This document shows positions 24,971-32,202 of a DNA stretch of 40,644 nucleotides, piece by piece. This stretch comes from Natrialba taiwanensis DSM 12281. GTDB lineage: Archaea > Halobacteriota > Halobacteria > Halobacteriales > Natrialbaceae. The notes under the pieces were generated by a model that was given only the letters and a program-made list of their open reading frames with translations, searched no databases and was not told the DNA's origin. How positions within the stretch are numbered: position 1 is the first letter of the stretch; each line of letters begins with the position of its first letter. A program made the translations under genes and the position numbers. The stretch lies in the NCBI RefSeq assembly GCF_000337595.1, contig NZ_AOIL01000030.1, positions 12,212 to 52,855 on the forward strand. Direction: 5' to 3'.

Positions 24971-26368
24971 CTACTGACAGCCGATCGCCCGCGCGAGTTC
25001 GATCGCCGTCCCGTTCTCGAACTCGTGGCTGACGAACACGGAGCGGTAGTGCTCGCCGCAGGCCCACTGGAGTTCGGTTCCCTCGTCGGTGTGGGCGATC
25101 GATCCCGTCACATCGCCGATCGGGAGTTTGGAGCCGTCCATTGCAAACGTCCGAGGCCCGTCGCTGGTCGTCACCGAGATCGTGCCGCCGGTATCGTCGG
25201 CGGCGTATAACAGTGTCACCTGTCGGCGGTCCTCGTCCGGGAACTCGTATCTGCTGATGCGCTCGCGTTCGACTGCTGCCGGAAGGGCGTCCGACGGTGG
25301 CTCAGCGACGGGGAACGAGACCGTTTCATCGGCAGCCGTGATGGAGTCGTAGTGATCGATCGACGGGAGGGCGATTGTACCACCGCTACCACTGTCACCG
25401 TCACCGCTATCACCGTCACCATCTCCGCTACCGGTAGTATCGCTCTCACCGGTACCGTCACCGGTTCCATCCCCAGTCGACTCCGACGGCGTTGCATTAT
25501 CGCTCGAATTCGTGTTCGTCGCCGTTTCCGCTCCCGGTCCGGACTCCGATCCCGTCTCGCCGTCCTCGATAGCCGCATCCGCCGGCGGACTGAACTCGAA
25601 TAAGTCGTCGTCGAGCGGCGGTTCAGGATCGACAGAGACGTTGCGATAGGTCGTCTCGAGGACAAGATCGCCCTCCTCGCCCTCGACGAGGTGTTTCAGG
25701 GGAAACATCGTCTCCTGGTCGAACCAGACCTCGACGCGGTCGACACCGCGTTCTTCCGGCTGTTCGCTGGTCGACAGCGGAACGGCGTACTCCGTCTGCC
25801 CGACGAGGATGTCGAGCGATTGTTCGACCGTCTCGTTTGCCGGCGGTTCAAACGTGACACGATAGCTGTCGCGGCCGTCGACGCTGGCTTCCGTCACGTC
25901 GGCGATATCGTAGGCCTCGATGTAGCGATCTTGCTGGGCATAGAGGCCGTCAAGCCAGGACGACGTATTGGAATCACGTTCCAGTTGTGTCACCGTCTCG
26001 GTCTCGCGGTCGTAATGCCAGCGCGTTTCACCGTCGGTAACGACAAGGACACTGGTATCGTTTGCCGCCGACCCTGTTTCCGATTCTGTTTCCGGTTCCG
26101 TTTCGACACGACTCGCTCCGTCCGCACGCAACCAGACGGTCTCGGTCTCTGTACTCGTCTCCCCGTCGATCACCTCGCGAACCTCGACCGTCGCACTGAA
26201 CTCGTCGGGCGGCGTCGCCTCGTCGAGTTCAGTTTCGATGTCGTCGTCGGAGAGATCGTCGGTAAAGGGGCTGGTACAGCCCGCTGTAAGGAGTAAAAGA
26301 GGGATGAGACCGAGCGCGAGTACGAGTCGTGGACCGACGTGCGCACGATCGCCGTCACGAGGGGACAT
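24971..26368 (-). CDS. Secreted lipoprotein, LolA-like domain plus DUF4367-like C-terminus
   Basis: A 465-aa predicted surface lipoprotein. The signal LVLALGLIPLLLLTAGC ends at a lipobox cysteine near residue 30; there is no twin-arginine motif, so Sec export is likely. A LolA/LppX-like beta domain (about 45-265) contains ATVEVREVIDG, TRWHYDRETETVTQLE and VEVWFDQETMFPLKHLV. A Gly/Asp/Ser/Thr linker (about 270-340) is followed by a DUF4367-like module starting at DHYDSITAADETVSFPV and ending ARAIGCQ. It has the same arrangement as the lipoprotein at 16061-17290, with the long linker as the main difference. Such proteins may carry lipids or act as envelope stress sensors; no ligand is evident. 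It converges with porB and has its own promoter. Confidence 0.75.
   Translation of the reverse strand: MSPRDGDRAHVGPRLVLALGLIPLLLLTAGCTSPFTDDLSDDDIETELDEATPPDEFSATVEVREVIDGETSTETETVWLRADGASRVETEPETESETGSAANDTSVLVVTDGETRWHYDRETETVTQLERDSNTSSWLDGLYAQQDRYIEAYDIADVTEASVDGRDSYRVTFEPPANETVEQSLDILVGQTEYAVPLSTSEQPEERGVDRVEVWFDQETMFPLKHLVEGEEGDLVLETTYRNVSVDPEPPLDDDLFEFSPPADAAIEDGETGSESGPGAETATNTNSSDNATPSESTGDGTGDGTGESDTTGSGDGDGDSGDGDSGSGGTIALPSIDHYDSITAADETVSFPVAEPPSDALPAAVERERISRYEFPDEDRRQVTLLYAADDTGGTISVTTSDGPRTFAMDGSKLPIGDVTGSIAHTDEGTELQWACGEHYRSVFVSHEFENGTAIELARAIGCQ
25381..25470. repeat. Repeat encoding the Gly/Asp linker of the lipoprotein
   Basis: Imperfect hexamers of the type CACCGT/CACCGC/TACCGG encode a GDGDSGDGDSG-type linker in the minus-strand lipoprotein. 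It is a likely site of in-frame length variation between strains. Confidence 0.6.
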
Positions 26369-26541
26369 AGCGGGAATTAATCGGCCTCCCCTATTATTTC
26401 ACCGATGAGTCGTCTCTAAATCGATCGAGTGCATCTGCGCCGTGAAACGCCGCATCGGGCCGCGAGCCGGGACGTTCCGCTAGGCAATCCGACGTTTTCG
26501 TATACAAAAGATATTTTCCCATCGGAGCAAAACTGTCTACT

Positions 26542-26970
26542 ATGAGTACGCAGGCGACGGAAGATCGTATTCTCGAGGCCCTCGAGGAGGACGCCCAGGC
26601 GTCGTACGCCGAAATCGCCAAACGGGCGGATGTCTCGAAGCCGACGGTTCGCAAGTATATCAATCAACTCGAAGAGGAGGGCGTAATCGTCGGCTACTCC
26701 GCCGAGATCGATCCGAAAAAGCTCTCAAGCAAGACGATCGCACTGGTCGGACTGGACGTTGCGAGCGAACGCTACGTCGAAGTGACGAAAGAACTCAAGA
26801 GTCTGGCGGAGATCGAGGCGCTGTACAGTTCGAGTGGCGACCACATGCTGATGGCCGAGGTCCGCGCCGAAGACGGCGACGCGCTCGGCGAGTTCATCTC
26901 GTCGACGCTGCTCGAGATCGAGGGCGTGACCGCGGCCCATCCCTCGTTTCTGCAGGAGCGACTCAAGTAG
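26542..26970 (+). CDS. Lrp/AsnC family transcriptional regulator
   Basis: A 142-aa one-domain-plus-RAM regulator. The N-terminal winged helix-turn-helix spans ATEDRILEALEEDAQASYAEIAKRADVSKPTVRKYINQLEEEGVIVGY (residues about 5-52, shown by its usual helix pattern), and the RAM ligand-binding/oligomerisation domain covers about 65-140, with YSSSGDHMLMAEVRAED as its core strand-turn. The C-terminal HPSFLQERLK is similar to that of haloarchaeal LrpA1-like proteins. A TATA-like ATATTTT at 26511-26517 predicts a leaderless transcript. It could control a neighbouring or a distant amino-acid or 2-oxoacid gene; porAB lies about 1.7 kb away, but a link is only speculation. Confidence 0.9.
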   Translation: MSTQATEDRILEALEEDAQASYAEIAKRADVSKPTVRKYINQLEEEGVIVGYSAEIDPKKLSSKTIALVGLDVASERYVEVTKELKSLAEIEALYSSSGDHMLMAEVRAEDGDALGEFISSTLLEIEGVTAAHPSFLQERLK

Positions 26971-27178
26971 GACGATCGGACTGCACTGATTGTATCGCTG
27001 TGTCTCGGCCTCGGGACCGCAGCCTGCGTTCGGCGGTGGGGGCAGCCGGGTGGCGTCGTGGGGTGGACACGAGCGAAATCGTTTGCAGTGAGTCTATCCG
27101 GTGTCTTCCTGCTGAACGGTCGTCGTATTGATCGATTGTGGCGAGCAGTATGCGATACTGCTCAGAGCCGAAGTTCGC

Positions 27179-27462
27179 TTATCGGCGTTCGAACCGATCC
27201 CGCAGAAGGATCGCTGTGTTTATCCCGAGTAGGGAGACAACGAGCGAGCAAACGGCGAGGCCACCGGTAATGAGCAGTGGTGCGGCGGGTCCGGTCGAGC
27301 CGTCGACGAGTTCAGGAGCAGGTGGATGGGTGCTGTCGAGTCGGTTGAGTCGGTCGAGTCGTCTTTGTCCATGCCGGTGAAGTCCTCGCGAATTGTTCGG
27401 AAGTTGCCGATAACCTCCTCGGTCCAGTAGTCGAACAACGGCTCACAGAGAACCGGTCGCTA
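27179..27462 (-). pseudogene. Possible frameshifted small membrane protein
   Basis: In the 660-nt gap between the Lrp gene and the NosL gene the minus strand has two protein-like pieces in different frames. The first (27462 down to about 27340) reads PLFDYWTEEVIGNFRTIRED then FTGMDKDDSTDSTDS; the second (about 27345 down to the TAA at 27179-27181) reads PELVDGSTGPAAPLLITGG and continues into a membrane helix ending LLRDRFERR. The switch falls within a repetitive ACCGACTC tract, a natural indel hotspot. A start codon exists only at 27372 (ATG). This may be a decayed two-part protein or chance; the rest of the gap shows nothing recognisable. Confidence 0.28.
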
Positions 27463-27630
27463 CGATGAACGTTCGTCGCGATATCCCGTCGACAGCGCGT
27501 CCACACTGGGTTGTCGACCATCACGTCGCTCAGTGAGCACACCCGACTCGAACGGGGTCGGCTACGCCGCAGGGGCGGTTCCGAGAGGTGAACCACGCCC
27601 GTTTTGAGGACGCGATGAGTAGACGGTTCT

Positions 27631-28242
27631 ATGACTGTGCCTTCGGCAACAGGCCCCTCGAGACGCCGATTGCTCGGCGCGCTGGGAATCGGCGTTACCA
27701 CCAGCATCGCCGGCTGTCTCGGCGAATTCGGTGACGACGGGGCGGAGGGGGAAGACGATGACGAGCATCCGTTTGCAGACAGGGTGATCGACCATCCGGG
27801 CGGAGAGTCGATTCCGTTCACCGACGACCAGCACTGCGCCGTGTGTAACATGCGACCGACGGGCTACGCGCGGTGGCAGAGCCAACTCGCCCACGAGAAC
27901 GGCGAGGGGGCAGTCTTCGATACGCCGGGTTGCCTGTTTGCCTACTACGCCGCCCCGCCCGTCGAATCACCGGTCAGCGACGCCTGGACGACCAATTTCG
28001 GAACGACCGAGTTGATCGACGCCACCGACGCCCACTTCGTGCTCGTCACCGACGAGGACGACGTCGATAACGAGCCGATGGGACTCAACCCCCGCCCGTT
28101 CGCCGCCCGCGAAGACGCCGTCGCCTATCTCGACGAGTGGGACGCCGAAGCGCTAACCGAGGAGGACATCATCGAACTCGCCGCCGTCGACCGCGAAATC
28201 GCCCGCATCTATCGCGGCAGACGCGTCCCCGACGAGCCCTGA
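27631..28242 (+). CDS. NosL-like copper-binding lipoprotein
   Basis: A 203-aa exported lipoprotein. A twin-arginine region (SRRRLLGALG) leads to the lipobox SIAGC, with Cys29 as lipid anchor. After a very acidic spacer (30-48), the NosL core shows HCAVCNMRPTGYARW: Cys69, Cys72 and Met74 are the Cu(I)-binding residues of this family, and FDTPGCLFAYY is the second conserved block. NosL chaperones copper to nitrous oxide reductase in denitrifiers, but no nos genes are in the window. A Tat-exported cupredoxin encoded 1.1 kb downstream is an alternative client. The start ATG at 27631 immediately precedes the signal sequence. Confidence 0.82.
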   Translation: MTVPSATGPSRRRLLGALGIGVTTSIAGCLGEFGDDGAEGEDDDEHPFADRVIDHPGGESIPFTDDQHCAVCNMRPTGYARWQSQLAHENGEGAVFDTPGCLFAYYAAPPVESPVSDAWTTNFGTTELIDATDAHFVLVTDEDDVDNEPMGLNPRPFAAREDAVAYLDEWDAEALTEEDIIELAAVDREIARIYRGRRVPDEP

Positions 28243-28347
28243 CCGACCCACCATACCGCCTCCCGCCCACCGCTCTCACCCCCACCTCCCACCTCTCGCC
28301 GCACCGTATCCGGAACACGTTTGGATGTTCGAAACTGTCGACACGAC

Positions 28348-29256
28348 GTGCGCTCGTCCGAACTCGATGTGACGCCGTACGCCGCGCTCGCGTTCGCGAT
28401 TTTCGCCGCGAGCACCAGTGCAATCCTGGTTCGCTGGAGTACCGCCCCGAGTTCAGTTGCGGCTCTCTATCGGGTGGTGTTCACGACGGCGCTGGTCGCG
28501 CCGGTCGCCCTCTCTCGGCACCGCGACGAGTTCAGTCGTCTCGCTCGGCGCGACATCGGATTCGCGGTCATTGCTGGAATTGCGCTTGCGGTGCATTTTG
28601 CAGCCTGGTTCGAGAGTTTGAATCACACGAGCGTGGCCGCGAGCGTGACGCTCGTCCAGACCCAACCGCTGTTCGTGGCGCTCGGCGCGGGGCTGGTCCT
28701 TGGCGAGCGCGTCTCCCGGGAGACAGTGGTCGGTCTCGCGATTGCGATCATCGGGGCAGCGGCGATGTCGTTCGGTGATGCTGGCGAGGCACCGCTCTCG
28801 GACGCGACGATGTACGGGAACGCGCTTGCGGTCCTCGGTGCGGTCACCGTCGCGGGCTACGTGCTCGCCGGGCGGTCGATCCGCCAGCGCGTCTCGCTGT
28901 TTCCCTATGTGACCGTCGTCTACACGGCCTGTGCGGTGACGCTGTTCGCGTTGGTCGGCGTGCAGGGCCACGACTTCGTCGCGTACCCGGCCCGCGAGTG
29001 GCTGCTCTTTCTCGGCATGGCGATCGGCCCCGGCGTGTTCGGACACACGGTGGTCAACTGGGTATTAGAATACATTGAATCGGTCGTCGTCAGCGTAGCC
29101 TGGCTCGGCGAACCCGTCGGCGCGACGGTGCTTGCGCTCGCCTTGCTGACCGAGGTCCCGGATCTGATCACGGTAGTCGGCGGCCTCGTCGTTCTCGCCG
29201 GCATCTACGTGACGACGATCGAGCGCGAGCGACGCCGCGAGCCGACGCCGGGATGA
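28348..29256 (+). CDS. EamA/DMT family transporter
   Basis: A 302-aa integral membrane protein with about ten helices arranged as two EamA repeats: repeat one from PYAALAFAIFAASTSAILVRW to about residue 135, repeat two from TMYGNALAVLGAVTVAGYVLAG to the end. The loop SLNHTSVAASVTLVQTQPLFVALGAGLVLGERVS is the typical end of the first repeat. Family members export metabolites such as amino acids or nucleotide sugars. The start codon is uncertain: TTG at 28321, GTG at 28348 and GTG at 28369 are all in frame; I chose 28348 since it keeps a short N-terminal arm before helix 1. It is 105 nt downstream of the NosL gene on the same strand. Confidence 0.8.
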   Translation: MRSSELDVTPYAALAFAIFAASTSAILVRWSTAPSSVAALYRVVFTTALVAPVALSRHRDEFSRLARRDIGFAVIAGIALAVHFAAWFESLNHTSVAASVTLVQTQPLFVALGAGLVLGERVSRETVVGLAIAIIGAAAMSFGDAGEAPLSDATMYGNALAVLGAVTVAGYVLAGRSIRQRVSLFPYVTVVYTACAVTLFALVGVQGHDFVAYPAREWLLFLGMAIGPGVFGHTVVNWVLEYIESVVVSVAWLGEPVGATVLALALLTEVPDLITVVGGLVVLAGIYVTTIERERRREPTPG

Positions 29257-29311
29257 CCTATCAAAGCGGGACGGGTCTGGGAACCCGCCGTATGACGATC
29301 GAGGCTCCGGG

Positions 29312-30433
29312 CTACTCGACAACAACCTCGCCGATCGCATCGAGTTGTGACTGGTCGAGGTAGGCCCCCATCTCCTCCTGTGCGACGAACTCGACGGTCT
29401 GGGTCTCGCCGCTCTCGTCGAGGAAATCCGATCTGACGTGGGTATTCCACTCATTGGTTTCGCCGCCGGATGCGATCGCGAGGTTGTGCCCTGGAAGCGG
29501 TTCTGTCGACCTGTTCTCCGCCTCGGGCTGGTGGCGACCGATCGCGTTCTCCCACTCGATCGCGTAGGTCTCGCCCGCCTCGAACTCGAGCGTCGGGTTC
29601 GGTTCGTCGGCGATCTCGTCGGGACCGACACCGACCCACTGACCCTCCTCGAGTCGGAGCGCGTAGGTTTCGGTCGGGTCGCCGGGTTCGATCGCGGGCA
29701 GCGTTACGGTGACTTCCTGATCGTCGCCGTCGATCGCCACCGTGTCGGTCACCCGCTCGTGACCGTAGGTCCAGACCTCGAGTTCGTACTCGCCGTCTTC
29801 GAGCATGTCGAAGCGGGCGATCGACGGCGGACTCTCTTCTACTTCCTGTCCCGGCCGCGCGGCGACATCGGAGAAGGAGTGGTGATCGCCGACGAACACC
29901 TCCGCGCCGAGCGGTTCGCCGTTCTCATCCTCGACTCGCACCCGTAGCTCGTGGACCTCGGCCGCGTCGACCAGTTCGATCGGACCGCGCATCTGAACCG
30001 GGTGCGGCATGCAGTAGTACTCGGCCATCTCCTCGTCGGCGGTGATCGTAAACGAGAGCGATTCGCCCTGTTCGTTCAAGAAGTCCGTCGCGTCGATCAC
30101 CTCACCGTCCTCGTCAGCGACGGTGAAGTTATGGTTCGAGCCGTCGCCGTTCGTCCAGACGATTTCGTGTTCTTCGCCCTCGATTAGCCGTAGCGGCGGG
30201 TTCGATTTGCCGTCGAGTTCAGCCGGGGCGACACCGACCCAGCCGCCGACGATGCCGAGCAGTGAGAGCGTTCGCCCCTCGCCGTCGTTCTGTGTGGCCG
30301 GCAGTCGGAAGTCGATCTCGTCGCGATACGCGCCTGCGGTCCCGGCCGTCGCCGCGGTTCCGGCGATCGCCGCTGTTCCCCTCAGTACGCCACGACGGGA
30401 CACGTCGTCGCGTGAGCGTTGGTCGTTCGTCAT
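29312..30433 (-). CDS. Tat-exported two-cupredoxin protein (blue copper protein)
   Basis: A 373-aa secreted protein. The Tat signal is SRRGVLRG with an Ala/Gly/Thr-rich hydrophobic stretch to about residue 35. Domain one (about 55-155) is a plastocyanin-like cupredoxin with all type-1 copper ligands: His101 (SNHNFTV), Cys141, His144 and Met148 (YYCMPHPVQM). A carboxypeptidase-regulatory-like beta domain follows (about 160-250). Domain two (about 255-373) repeats the cupredoxin pattern (QWVGVGPDEI matches GWVGVAPAEL) and keeps His316, but its copper loop reads YLDQSQLDAIG, so the Cys, His and Met are lost. It is the last gene after the PQQ dehydrogenase, 53 nt downstream, and is a plausible electron acceptor. 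The longer open frame to 31066 is an antisense-like overlap with that gene. Confidence 0.85.
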   Translation of the reverse strand: MTNDQRSRDDVSRRGVLRGTAAIAGTAATAGTAGAYRDEIDFRLPATQNDGEGRTLSLLGIVGGWVGVAPAELDGKSNPPLRLIEGEEHEIVWTNGDGSNHNFTVADEDGEVIDATDFLNEQGESLSFTITADEEMAEYYCMPHPVQMRGPIELVDAAEVHELRVRVEDENGEPLGAEVFVGDHHSFSDVAARPGQEVEESPPSIARFDMLEDGEYELEVWTYGHERVTDTVAIDGDDQEVTVTLPAIEPGDPTETYALRLEEGQWVGVGPDEIADEPNPTLEFEAGETYAIEWENAIGRHQPEAENRSTEPLPGHNLAIASGGETNEWNTHVRSDFLDESGETQTVEFVAQEEMGAYLDQSQLDAIGEVVVE

Positions 30434-30451
30434 GGTTGGAGTCTGTTGAAT

Positions 30452-30487
30452 CGTATTCGTATTCGTACTCGTACTCGTAATCGTGAT
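30452..30487. repeat. Six-unit hexamer repeat between the dehydrogenase and cupredoxin genes
   Basis: Six imperfect tandem copies of CGTATT/CGTACT/CGTAAT/CGTGAT (plus strand) fill most of the 53-nt spacer upstream of the cupredoxin ATG. The spacer has no other visible ribosome-binding element, so copy number could affect translation of the cupredoxin. Confidence 0.7.
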
Positions 30488-32196
30488 CAGCCGTCCATCG
30501 AGAACACGGCGAGCGTGTCGCCGCGTGGCCCCTGGCGGAGCCAGCCGCTGCCGCCGACTTGCACGGCGACGTACTGTTTCTCCTCCCCGGGATCGTACCA
30601 GCTCATCGGCGACGCGCTGATCGGCACGTCGAACTCGTACTCCCAGAGCCGGTCGCCGCTCTCGCCGTCGTAGGCGACGAAAATACCGTTCTGAGTGCCG
30701 TTGAATACGAGTCCCGTCGCGGTCGATAACGAGCCGCCCCACATGTAGTGGTCGTCCTCGCTTTCGATCCAGTCGCGCCAGACGCGTTCGCCTGTCGCCG
30801 GATCGACCGCGGCGAAGGCGGTGATCGCACCGTTCCAGTCGTCGGGGAACTCCGATGCCGGATCGTCGAGGTTCCCGCCCCAGTAGGGGTGGCCGGCCTC
30901 GTACTCTTCGTACCGCCAGTAGAGGTCTTGCGGATAGTTCTGGTGGACAACGTACACCAGCCCCGTCTCCGGATTGTACGACGGGGGCTGCCAGTCGTTG
31001 CCGCCCGGCGCGCCGGGAACGAACGGAACCCGCTCGTCCTCGCTGATATGCGGGATCATCTCCCACATATTGATGTGCTGGCAGATTTCCTCGCTGCGCT
31101 CGTGGAGCCGGCCGGACTCGGCGTCCATCATGTACACCCAGCCGGTCTTGTCCGAACCGACGACCATCTCCGACGGTCCGTCATCGACGTCTACATCGCG
31201 AATCAGCACCCGCGGCGCGACCGCGTCGTAGTCCCAGACGTCGTGCGGGCTACTCTGGAACCCCCATTCCCACTCGCCGCTCTCGAGGTCCAGCGAGATG
31301 GTTCCGCAGGTGGGGAAGTTCGGTCCCGGCCGCACCGTGCCGTCGAAGTCCGGTCCGGGGTTCGCGACCGCCGTGTAGAGGACCTCGCGGTCCTCGTCGA
31401 TCGTCGGCGTCATCCAGGTCGTCCCGCAGCCGTGCTCGCGGCTCGCGCCGACCCACTCGTCCTCCGGGAGCGTCTCGGTCTGCCACTGGATCTCGCCGCT
31501 CTCCGCATCGAGCGCGGCCATGAATCCGAGCACGCCGTACTCGCCGCCGGCGCTGCCGGTGTAGATCGTGCCGCCGTGGATCACCGGTGCCCACGTCGCG
31601 GAGTACCCCTCTTCGTGGTCGGCCGTGCTCGTGTACCACTCCTCCTCGCCGGTGTACCGGTTCAGCGCGACGATCCCCGAGTCGAGCGTCGTCATGTACA
31701 CCGTGTCGCCGAGGACGGCCGCCCCGCGATTGTTGTCGTCACAGCAGAGTTCGACGCCGATCGGCGGCGCGTAGGTGTAACTCCAGAGGACCTCCCCCTC
31801 GCGGGGATCGATCGCCTTCATGTGGTTCGGTCCGTTGGTCTGGTACATGATCGGCGGATCGCCCGGGACGACGATCGGTGTCCCTTCCATGCTCGAACCG
31901 GTCCCGACCGACAGCTCGTACTCGAGTTCGAGATCGGAGACGTTGTCGGGCGTAATGACATCGGCGGTCGTCGCTCGGTGCTGTTCGTAGTTCCCGCCGT
32001 ACATGAGCCACGACTCGGGGTTCTCCCCGGTCCCGCTCAGCATCTCTTGGTCGACATCGACCTCCGGAATCCGGTCGGTGTCGTGTTGTTCGGTGACGGA
32101 GTCGTCGGGGCCACCGACGAGCGTGTAGCCGTCTTCGATCTCGGTCAGTTCGATGTCGCGTGCGGCCTGAACGGCCCTGTCGTTGCGAAGTGCCAT
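30487..32196 (-). CDS. PQQ-dependent alcohol dehydrogenase, lanthanide-type active site
   Basis: A 569-aa eight-bladed propeller quinoprotein. Family marks: the vicinal disulfide Cys151-Cys152 followed by DDNNRG, repeated blade motifs such as ALDAESGEIQWQT and AVDPATGERVWRDW, the metal-ligand Glu219 in GSAGGEYG, Asn279 in VANPGPDF, and the catalytic Asp322 in HDVWDYD. Asp324, two residues after it, is the extra metal-binding aspartate that distinguishes lanthanide-dependent XoxF/ExaF enzymes from calcium-dependent MxaF, which has alanine there. No haem c domain is present. Unusually there is no Sec or Tat signal: the protein starts MALRNDRAVQ and goes straight into a propeller domain. A Shine-Dalgarno-like GAGGTGA overlaps the stop codon of the upstream gene, 6 nt away. 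The natural alcohol and the source of PQQ are unknown. Confidence 0.86.
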   Translation of the reverse strand: MALRNDRAVQAARDIELTEIEDGYTLVGGPDDSVTEQHDTDRIPEVDVDQEMLSGTGENPESWLMYGGNYEQHRATTADVITPDNVSDLELEYELSVGTGSSMEGTPIVVPGDPPIMYQTNGPNHMKAIDPREGEVLWSYTYAPPIGVELCCDDNNRGAAVLGDTVYMTTLDSGIVALNRYTGEEEWYTSTADHEEGYSATWAPVIHGGTIYTGSAGGEYGVLGFMAALDAESGEIQWQTETLPEDEWVGASREHGCGTTWMTPTIDEDREVLYTAVANPGPDFDGTVRPGPNFPTCGTISLDLESGEWEWGFQSSPHDVWDYDAVAPRVLIRDVDVDDGPSEMVVGSDKTGWVYMMDAESGRLHERSEEICQHINMWEMIPHISEDERVPFVPGAPGGNDWQPPSYNPETGLVYVVHQNYPQDLYWRYEEYEAGHPYWGGNLDDPASEFPDDWNGAITAFAAVDPATGERVWRDWIESEDDHYMWGGSLSTATGLVFNGTQNGIFVAYDGESGDRLWEYEFDVPISASPMSWYDPGEEKQYVAVQVGGSGWLRQGPRGDTLAVFSMDG

Positions 32197-32202
32197 GCGT
32201 AC

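Noticed and set aside
30434-31066. N-terminal extension of the cupredoxin frame
   Set aside because: It is antisense-like Arg-rich sequence within the dehydrogenase gene; the Tat signal begins at 30433.
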